From: Bifidobacteriaceae bacterium
GTDB taxonomy: Bacteria; Actinomycetota; Actinomycetes; Actinomycetales; WQXJ01
Assembly (NCBI GenBank): GCA_031278075.1
Contig: JAITLE010000021.1
Location: 1 to 11,799 of the forward strand
DNA length: 11,799 bases
Direction: 5' to 3'
Within the stretch, counting starts at the first letter, position 1. Each line of letters begins with the position of its first letter. Positions 1-5,357 of the stretch are shown here, piece after piece. A program made the translations under genes and the position numbers. Under the pieces are notes generated by a model, which did not search any database, was not told the DNA's origin, and saw nothing but the letters and a program-made list of their open reading frames with translations.

Positions 1-702
1 CTTGGCCCAGGCGTAGGCGTCGCCCACCAGGATGATGGCCAAGCCCTTCGCGCCGGGCACGGTCTCGGCGTGGTATTCGGCGATCGCTGCGAGGTTCGCG
101 TCGTTGTCGGTCAGCCAACGCACCTCGGGCAGGGCGCGGCGTAGCGTCCCCACCAGGTCGTTCTCGATCCAGCGGGGCACCACCACGCTGCGCCATGCCT
201 TGCCTTCGTTGTCCACGATCGCTGGCAGCCCCACCGTCGCGACGACCCGTTCGGGCTGGCGGCCGGTGATCAGGCGTCTGACCAGGCGCACGATGCCGTC
301 GGCCGCTTTGCGGGGGTCGTCGAACGTCTCGTCGCGGCTGGCCGCGCGCCTGAGGTCGCCGCCGACGAGGTCCGTGGCGACGGCGTGGAGGCCACGCGGG
401 CCGGCGTCGATCCCGATCGAGACTGCCCGTTCGGCCGCGAGGCGGTAGGTCCGGGCGGGGCGGCCGATCCCGCCGGCCCGGAGGGGTTCTTCGGCGACGG
501 CGATCTCGCGGGCTGCGAGGTCGCCCAGGATCGCCTCGGCGGTGGGGCGGGACAGGCCGGTGGCCTCTGATGTCTCGACGATGGTCCAGGGCCGTTCGGC
601 GCCGCGCAGCGCCGCGAGGACTGCCCGGGTGTTGGCGGCGCGGACCGCCGAGGTGCTGGACGTGCCGGTGGGCGGCAGCGGATTTGGAAGGGGGAGCGAC
701 AT
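1..702 (-). CDS. ROK-family transcriptional regulator, partial (C-terminus beyond left edge)
   Basis: An open frame of 234 codons runs from ATG at 702 off the left edge without a stop. Residues about 18-75 form a winged helix-turn-helix typical of ROK repressors (an RAANTR.VL start, then TGLSRPTAE as recognition region, and GGIGRPARTYRL closing the wing). The ROK sugar-binding fold begins near residue 93 (SIGIDAG) and includes VGLPAIVD and the conserved TDNDANLAAIAEYH segment. The ROK zinc motif would lie beyond the edge. The family generally represses sugar-uptake or glycosidase genes and releases DNA when a sugar binds. Its position, divergent from the sugar ABC operon across an 86-bp gap with inverted repeats, makes it the likely local regulator; the ligand is unknown. 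No Shine-Dalgarno precedes the ATG, but a TATCCT hexamer lies six bases upstream, suggesting a leaderless transcript. The family call is firm; the regulatory target is inferred. Confidence 0.94.
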   Translation of the reverse strand, partial: MSLPLPNPLPPTGTSSTSAVRAANTRAVLAALRGAERPWTIVETSEATGLSRPTAEAILGDLAAREIAVAEEPLRAGGIGRPARTYRLAAERAVSIGIDAGPRGLHAVATDLVGGDLRRAASRDETFDDPRKAADGIVRLVRRLITGRQPERVVATVGLPAIVDNEGKAWRSVVVPRWIENDLVGTLRRALPEVRWLTDNDANLAAIAEYHAETVPGAKGLAIILVGDAYAWAK

Positions 703-788
703 GTGGTTAGGATAGCTGAGTCATTACGAAACCATCCTACGTAACTCTGTCGGCATGGTTCGTAGCACAACTCCGAAGGAGAGCAAGG
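703..788. promoter_or_regulatory. Divergent regulatory region between ROK gene and sugar ABC operon, with inverted repeats
   Basis: This 86-bp gap must carry the promoters of both divergent genes. It contains an imperfect inverted repeat, TACGAAACCAT at 725-735 and ATGGTTCGTA at 755-764 (one base missing in the right arm). A second, shorter pair, TAGGAT at 708-713 and ATCCTA at 734-739, shares its right arm with the first. These are good candidates for the operator of the ROK protein. A clear AAGGAG ribosome binding site at 776-781 serves the gene starting at 789, with a 7-base spacer. I could not assign a convincing plus-strand -10/-35 pair. Confidence 0.55.
709..714 (-). promoter_or_regulatory. 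Candidate -10 element of the ROK gene (leaderless transcript)
   Basis: On the minus strand TATCCT (fits TANNNT) is followed by AACCAC and then the ATG of the ROK gene. This places the expected transcription start on or next to the A of the start codon. There is no Shine-Dalgarno, which fits leaderless translation, common in actinobacteria. I see no convincing -35 hexamer. Confidence 0.4.
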
Positions 789-2102
789 ATGCGCCACATC
801 AGAGTCATGACACCAGTCGCCTTGGTCGCGGCCGCCGCGTTGGCGGCGTGCGCGCCGTCAGGCGGCCCGAACAACAAGGGCAGCGGTGACCCGTCCGGTG
901 GACCCACCGGCGTCGCCACCGACATCGGCGACGAACCGGTGACTCTCAAGCTGATGAGCACGCCCGAATCGGGCGAGTCGACCCTCAAGGCCATCGAGGC
1001 CTTCAAGAGCGTCAAGCCCAACAACACGAACGAATACGACCAGACCAACTACGAGGACTACAACAACTCCCTCAACCTCGCTCTCGCCTCCGACACGGCC
1101 CCCGACATCGTGCTCCTCAACGCCGTGGGCGTGACCGTCAAGAACGGGCTGGTCAAAGACCTGAGCCAGTACGCGCAGGCGTACGGCTGGGAGGACGCCG
1201 TCCCCGCCAACCAACTGGCGCAGTGGCGGGTCGCCGCCGACGGCGCCACGCTCGGCGAAGGCCCGCTGTACGCCTCGCCGGCCGGCTTCTCCCTGGTCGG
1301 GGTCTACTACAACAAGGCCCTCGCCCGGCAAGTCGGGATAGACCCGCTGCCCACCACGATCGACGAGTTCAAAGCCGCTCTCAGCAAAGCCAGGGACGCC
1401 GGCGTGCTGCCGCTCCAACTCGGCAACGGCGAGGGCCACGCGTCCTTCCCGGTGCAACTGATCGGCCAGGCGGTGGACGGACCGGCCAGCCACGTGCCAT
1501 GGGTCTACGGACACGCCGGCGCGACCTTCGACACCCCAGGCAACCGCCAGGGCCTCGACATGCTGGCCGAATGGGCCCGCGACGGCTACCTGCCGGACGG
1601 CGCGAACGGCGCCGACCTGCAAGGCGCCGTCAACAACTTCATCCAGGGCAAGGGCCTGTTCTTCGTGGACGGCGCGTGGGACGCCGCCAAGATCGCGGAC
1701 GGCCTGGGCGATGACGCAGGCTTCTTCGCGTTCCCCGGCGCGACGGGCATCGGCACGTCGGTGGCCTACGGCATCTCCTCGGCTTCGAAGAACCCGGACG
1801 CGGCCGCCGCGTTCCTAGACTTCATGCAGACCGCGGCCGCCGGGCGATTCCAGTACGAACAAGGCTTCATGCCGGTCGACGCCTCGGCGATCACCGAGAC
1901 CACCGGCGTGAAGGCGGACCTGCTCCGGGCGTGGAACCAGGTGGGCGAGGCCGACGGGCTGGTCGGGTTCAACAACAACGCCACGGCGACAATGAACGAC
2001 ACGCTGATGCGCACCACCCAAGAGATCATCGGCGGCCGGCTCGACACCGACGGCGCCATCGCTCAAATCCAGGCCGACTGGCAAGAGACCCACGGAGCCT
2101 GA
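789..2102 (+). CDS. Sugar ABC transporter substrate-binding lipoprotein
   Basis: A 437-residue extracellular solute-binding protein (family 1 / SBP_bac type) that would capture a sugar or oligosaccharide outside the cell and deliver it to the permeases encoded next. The start at 789 is set by AAGGAG seven bases upstream. The N-terminus is a lipoprotein signal: short charged start, hydrophobic stretch and lipobox LAAC with the lipidated Cys at residue 21, followed by a Gly/Ser/Pro/Asn-rich tether to about residue 45. The mature domain begins with EPVTLKLMS and shows family features such as ALASDTAPDIVLLN, a YYNKALARQVGI segment and PDAAAAFLDFMQ near the C-terminus. Length is usual for the family. 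It is first in an operon with two permeases and an oxidoreductase; the first permease starts 3 bases after its stop. The downstream glucanase suggests a beta-gluco-oligosaccharide ligand, but the sequence does not prove this. Confidence 0.95.
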   Translation: MRHIRVMTPVALVAAAALAACAPSGGPNNKGSGDPSGGPTGVATDIGDEPVTLKLMSTPESGESTLKAIEAFKSVKPNNTNEYDQTNYEDYNNSLNLALASDTAPDIVLLNAVGVTVKNGLVKDLSQYAQAYGWEDAVPANQLAQWRVAADGATLGEGPLYASPAGFSLVGVYYNKALARQVGIDPLPTTIDEFKAALSKARDAGVLPLQLGNGEGHASFPVQLIGQAVDGPASHVPWVYGHAGATFDTPGNRQGLDMLAEWARDGYLPDGANGADLQGAVNNFIQGKGLFFVDGAWDAAKIADGLGDDAGFFAFPGATGIGTSVAYGISSASKNPDAAAAFLDFMQTAAAGRFQYEQGFMPVDASAITETTGVKADLLRAWNQVGEADGLVGFNNNATATMNDTLMRTTQEIIGGRLDTDGAIAQIQADWQETHGA

Positions 2103-2105
2103 GCC

Positions 2106-3104
2106 ATGACCACCGCCCCCGTCGCGACCGGCGTCCGCCGCGTCAGCCTGCGCGACGCCGCCGGCGCGGCGGGCGGGCGGCGGCCGCCCAGCCCGGGGCG
2201 GCGCCGCCCCGAAGGCGCCACCGCCAGCGAGGTGGGACGCGCCCGGCGCAAGGCGGTCGGCATCGGACTCGGCTTCCTGGCCCCGGCGGCCGCGTTCTAT
2301 CTCCTGTTCGTGATCCTGCCGTGGCTGCACTCGATCCAGATCTCGTTCTACGACTGGGACGGCGTGGGCGAGGGGACATGGGCTGGCCTGCGGAACTACG
2401 CCAAGGTGTTCAGCGAGCCGGCCCTGGTCGACGCGCTGACCAACGCGGTCGGGTTCATCTTGTTCTACACGGTGGTCCCGGTGCTGCTCGGTCTGATCCT
2501 GGCGCAGATCATCGCGGCGCGGCGGCGCCGTGGCGAGGGGGTGCTGCGCACCATCCTGTTCCTCCCGCAGATCCTGCCGCTGGTCGCGGTCGGGACGGTC
2601 TTCCGGTACCTCTACGGACAGGACGGGCCGATCAACCAGGTGCTGACCTGGATCGGGCTGGGCGGCGCGAAACGGGCGTGGCTGGGCGACTTCTCGACGG
2701 CGTATGTGGCGGTCGGGATCGTGGGCACGTGGGTCACCACGGGGCTGTGCACCGTGTTGATGCTGGCTGGGATACAGAAGATCGACCCGGAGCTGTACGA
2801 GGCCGCGCGGCTCGACGGGGCGGGCAAAGCGGCCGAGTTCCGCTACATCACGGCGCCCGGGCTGCGCCGCGAAGTGGTTGTGGCCTCGATGATCACCATG
2901 GTCTCGGCGCTGGCCAGCTTCGACGTGGTGTACGCCACGACGATGGGCGGCCCCGGGAGCGTCACCATGGTGCCCGGCGTGATGATCTATCAGCTGGTGT
3001 TCATGGCCAACCGGGTCGGTGTGGCTTGCGCGCTCGCCACCGTCCTGTCCGCCTTCACGCTCTGCCTGGTGGCGGCGCTGAACAGACTGGGGCGGGAGAG
3101 GTGA
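2106..3104 (+). CDS. Sugar ABC transporter permease (MalF/UgpA type)
   Basis: A 332-residue inner-membrane subunit of a carbohydrate ABC importer. An Arg/Pro/Gly-rich cytoplasmic N-terminal extension (residues 1-50) precedes about six membrane segments (roughly 51-73, 113-137, 150-169, 200-222, 258-278, 305-326). The EAA loop that docks the ATPase is clear: EAARLDGAG begins at residue 232 and is followed by FRYITAPGL, matching the EAA---G---------I-LP pattern. The FLPQILPLVAVGTVFRYLYG segment is also typical of MalF-type permeases. A GGAG at 2094-2097 and the 3-base gap to the binding-protein gene indicate co-translation. The GC-rich extension DNA contains an 18-bp perfect palindrome at 2194-2211. 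The partner permease overlaps its stop codon. No ATPase gene is present, so a shared MsiK-like ATPase elsewhere is probable (inference from actinobacterial practice). Confidence 0.95.
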   Translation: MTTAPVATGVRRVSLRDAAGAAGGRRPPSPGRRRPEGATASEVGRARRKAVGIGLGFLAPAAAFYLLFVILPWLHSIQISFYDWDGVGEGTWAGLRNYAKVFSEPALVDALTNAVGFILFYTVVPVLLGLILAQIIAARRRRGEGVLRTILFLPQILPLVAVGTVFRYLYGQDGPINQVLTWIGLGGAKRAWLGDFSTAYVAVGIVGTWVTTGLCTVLMLAGIQKIDPELYEAARLDGAGKAAEFRYITAPGLRREVVVASMITMVSALASFDVVYATTMGGPGSVTMVPGVMIYQLVFMANRVGVACALATVLSAFTLCLVAALNRLGRER

Positions 3105-3976
3105 GCGGCGGCGGCGGTGGCCGCGCGCCTCGGGCCGGGGTCGGTCTGCGGCGGCGGCGCCGCAGGGCGGGGCGGGACGTCTTCGGGACGCTCATCTTGG
3201 CCGTGGCCGCGGTCACGGTGCTGGTGCCGTTCGCGGCGGTCTTCCTGGCGGCGATCCAGCCGACCGACACTCTTGTGCCAACCCTGAGTTGGCCGAAGGA
3301 GCCGCATTGGGAGAACTTCGCCGAGGCGTGGACCAGCGCGCGCTTCGGCGCGTTGATGCGGTCCTCGGCGGTGATCGCGTTGGGAGTGGTGCCGATCGCG
3401 GGGCTTTGCGCGACTTTGGCCGGCTACGCGTTGGCGGTGCTCAAGCTGCCCGCCTCGGGGTTGCTGTTCGCGTTGTTCGTGGCCGGGCTCGCCCTGCCCT
3501 ACGAGGCGATCGTCATCCCGTTGTACTTCGACCTCAAACCATTCGGGATCTTGAACACCTATTGGGCGGTCATCCTGCCGCTGGTCGGGGCGTTCATGCC
3601 GTTCGGGATCGCGTGGATGCGCGCCCATTTCCAGTCGATACCGGTGTCCATCTCGGAGGCCGCGCAAATCGACGGCGCCGGGCCGCTCGCCACCTTTTTC
3701 CGGGTGATGTTGCCCACCGCCCGGCCCGCCCTGACCACACTCGGCCTGCTTTATTTCCTGTGGGCCTGGAACCAATTCCTGCTGGCCTTGATATTGATCC
3801 GTGACCCGGCCCGGCGCACCGCGCCGACCGGCCTCGGGACATTTGTCCAACAATACGGTCAAAACGTTCCGCTGCTGTGCGCCGGGACCCTCCTCATAAT
3901 CACCCCCGTGGTGTTGCTGTTCCTGTTCTTCCAGCGGCACTTCATCTCCGGCCTGTTGCAAGGGGCTGTGAAATGA
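3101..3976 (+). CDS. Sugar ABC transporter permease (MalG/UgpE type)
   Basis: A 291-residue second membrane subunit of the same importer. The start is taken as GTG 3101, which overlaps the preceding TGA (GTGA) and has GGGAG just upstream with unusually short spacing. The same frame is open far upstream, but that part is antisense-free shadow of the neighbouring genes and lacks membrane character. The product has an Arg-rich N-terminus (RRRRRR at about 17-22), a first membrane segment at about 28-51, and the EAA loop ISEAAQIDGAG (Glu at residue 186) followed by FFRVMLPTARP. The Pro-rich turns and the C-terminal QRHFISGLLQGAVK are hallmarks of MalG-type permeases, whose extreme C-terminus often ends with the phrase GAVKG or similar. 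Its TGA overlaps the ATG of the oxidoreductase (ATGA), so the two are translationally coupled. Confidence 0.94.
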   Translation: MSGGGGGRAPRAGVGLRRRRRRAGRDVFGTLILAVAAVTVLVPFAAVFLAAIQPTDTLVPTLSWPKEPHWENFAEAWTSARFGALMRSSAVIALGVVPIAGLCATLAGYALAVLKLPASGLLFALFVAGLALPYEAIVIPLYFDLKPFGILNTYWAVILPLVGAFMPFGIAWMRAHFQSIPVSISEAAQIDGAGPLATFFRVMLPTARPALTTLGLLYFLWAWNQFLLALILIRDPARRTAPTGLGTFVQQYGQNVPLLCAGTLLIITPVVLLFLFFQRHFISGLLQGAVK

Positions 3977-5277
3977 CCGGCGCCGGCGCCGGCCCGTTCC
4001 CGGTCACATTGGCGGTGATCGGCGCCGGCGCCCGTGGCGGCGCCTACGCCAGGATCGCCAGGGACCTGGGCGCACGGATCGTGGCGGTGGCCGACCCAGA
4101 CCCCGGGGCGCGCGCGGCGCTGGGGCGCCCGGCGGGCGCGACGGAATTCGCGAGTTGGGAAGCGCTGCTGGGCGGGGACAAGCTGGCGGACGCTGTCGTG
4201 ATCGCCACTCCGGACCGCCTCCACCTGGGCCCGGCGCTGGCCGCCGCGGCCAAGGGCTACGACATCCTGCTGGAAAAGCCGATGGCGCCAACCGAGGCCG
4301 AGGCCCGCCAGATCGTCGAGGCGGTCGAGGCGGCGGGCGTCATCATGGCGGTCTGCCACGTGCTGCGCTACACGCCATACACGCGCGTGGTCAAGGAACT
4401 CGTCGACTCCGGGAAGCTTGGTCGGCTCGTGTCGGTCTCCCACTTGGAGCCCGTCGGCTGGTGGCATTTCGCCCACTCGTACGTGCGCGGCAACTGGCGG
4501 CGGGAAGCGGAGTCCAGTTCCATGCTGCTCGCCAAGTCCAGCCACGACCTGGACTGGATCTCCCACATCACCGGCCAGGCGGTCAAACGGATCGCCTCGT
4601 TCGGCTCCTTGATGGAGTTCCGCCCGGAGAACAAGCCGGTCGGCGCCGCCGACCGGTGCGTCGACTGCGCGGTCGAGGCCGCCTGCCCGTTCTCCGCGCC
4701 GCGCATCTATGGCCGATTCCTGGGCGACCCGGTGGGGGAGCGCTGGCCGCTCGGGGTCCTGGCCCGCGACCCGAGCCCCGGCGCCATCGAAGCGGCCCTG
4801 CGGGAGGGCCCATACGGCCGCTGCGTCTACAACGGCGACAACGACGTGGTGGACCACCAGGTCGTGGCCCTGTCCCTGGCCAGCGGCGCCACAGTCTCGT
4901 TCACGGTCGCGGCGTTCACCCAACTCGATTTCCGCAAGACGCGGCTGTTCGGCGCCAGGGCCTACGCGGAGGGCGACGGCCGCCGCGTCAAGATCCACGA
5001 CTTCTTGACCAACAGCGAGACCGTGATCGACGCGGGGCTGGCGGGCGGGGCCAGCGCCGCGGACGGCCACGGCGGCGCCGACGACGCCCTGATCGCGGCG
5101 TTCCTCCGCGCGGTCACCACACGCGATCGACGCCAAGTGCTGTCCGGCCCACGCGAATCCCTCGACACCCACCGGATCGTCTGGACCGCCGAACGGGCCC
5201 GCGTCGAAGGCCGCGTGGTCGATTTTGTCCCGTCCGCCCCAACGCCACTCCACCTTGTCAGCCGGGTCCCCGGCTGA
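3973..5277 (+). CDS. Gfo/Idh/MocA-family NAD(P)-dependent oxidoreductase with Cys cluster
   Basis: A 434-residue cytoplasmic dehydrogenase of the glucose-fructose oxidoreductase / inositol dehydrogenase family. The Rossmann nucleotide-binding motif is at residues 15-24 (VIGAGARGGA), the EKP motif at 101-103 carries the conserved lysine, and SSHDLDW at 189-195 carries the His/Asp pair. Residues 229-238 hold C-x2-C-x5-C (CVDCAVEAAC), with another Cys at 284 in GRCVYNGDNDVVDHQ, as in a recognisable subset of this family; zinc binding is plausible but inferred. The ATG at 3973 overlaps the permease stop and has AAGGGG at 3960-3965, so I prefer it to in-frame starts farther upstream. Fused in one operon with the importer, it probably oxidises or reduces an imported sugar or derivative; the substrate is not deducible. 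A 9-bp hairpin spans its stop codon. Confidence 0.94.
   Translation: MTGAGAGPFPVTLAVIGAGARGGAYARIARDLGARIVAVADPDPGARAALGRPAGATEFASWEALLGGDKLADAVVIATPDRLHLGPALAAAAKGYDILLEKPMAPTEAEARQIVEAVEAAGVIMAVCHVLRYTPYTRVVKELVDSGKLGRLVSVSHLEPVGWWHFAHSYVRGNWRREAESSSMLLAKSSHDLDWISHITGQAVKRIASFGSLMEFRPENKPVGAADRCVDCAVEAACPFSAPRIYGRFLGDPVGERWPLGVLARDPSPGAIEAALREGPYGRCVYNGDNDVVDHQVVALSLASGATVSFTVAAFTQLDFRKTRLFGARAYAEGDGRRVKIHDFLTNSETVIDAGLAGGASAADGHGGADDALIAAFLRAVTTRDRRQVLSGPRESLDTHRIVWTAERARVEGRVVDFVPSAPTPLHLVSRVPG
5258..5277 (+). promoter_or_regulatory. Strong hairpin on the stop codon of the oxidoreductase gene
   Basis: TCAGCCGGG (5258-5266) and CCCGGCTGA (5269-5277) are exact reverse complements separated by two bases, so about 8 bp of stem can form, ending at the TGA. 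No T-tract follows, so it is not a classical intrinsic terminator. It lies exactly between the intracellular uptake genes and the secreted-enzyme gene. It could act as an attenuator, a weak or non-canonical terminator, or an mRNA 3' stabiliser. Confidence 0.45.
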
Positions 5278-5357
5278 GACCAACCAGGGTCGCCGTCCGG
5301 CAGCACGCCGGGCGCGAGACCAACGACGAAAGGAACAGGGATAGTCGTGAGACCAAC
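5276..5357 (+). repeat. Three direct copies of GAGACCAAC around the GH16 gene start
   Basis: The 9-mer GAGACCAAC occurs at 5276-5284, 5316-5324 and 5349-5357. The first overlaps the oxidoreductase stop and the third overlaps the GTG start of the glucanase. Three identical 9-mers in 82 bases are not expected by chance. They may be binding sites for a regulator of the glucanase or remnants of a local duplication. The stretch also contains GAAAGGA at 5328-5334, the likely but long-spaced (12 nt) ribosome binding site of the next gene. Confidence 0.45.

Noticed and set aside
32..448. 138-codon plus-strand frame at the left edge
   Set aside because: Antisense to the ROK gene, whose HTH and sugar-fold motifs are clear; the translation is Arg/Ser/Thr-rich.
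858..1622. 254-codon minus-strand frame inside the binding-protein gene
   Set aside because: Shadow of a well-supported lipoprotein gene; no domain signals.
1931..3100. Upstream in-frame extension of the second permease gene (681 codons in total)
   Set aside because: The extension is Arg/Gly/Ala-rich shadow sequence overlapping two well-supported genes. The permease proper begins at GTG 3101 with the GTGA overlap.
3877..3972. Upstream in-frame start for the oxidoreductase
   Set aside because: It would overlap the permease by 100 bases and add a non-family leader. ATG 3973 overlaps the permease stop, has AAGGGG upstream and starts close to the Rossmann motif.
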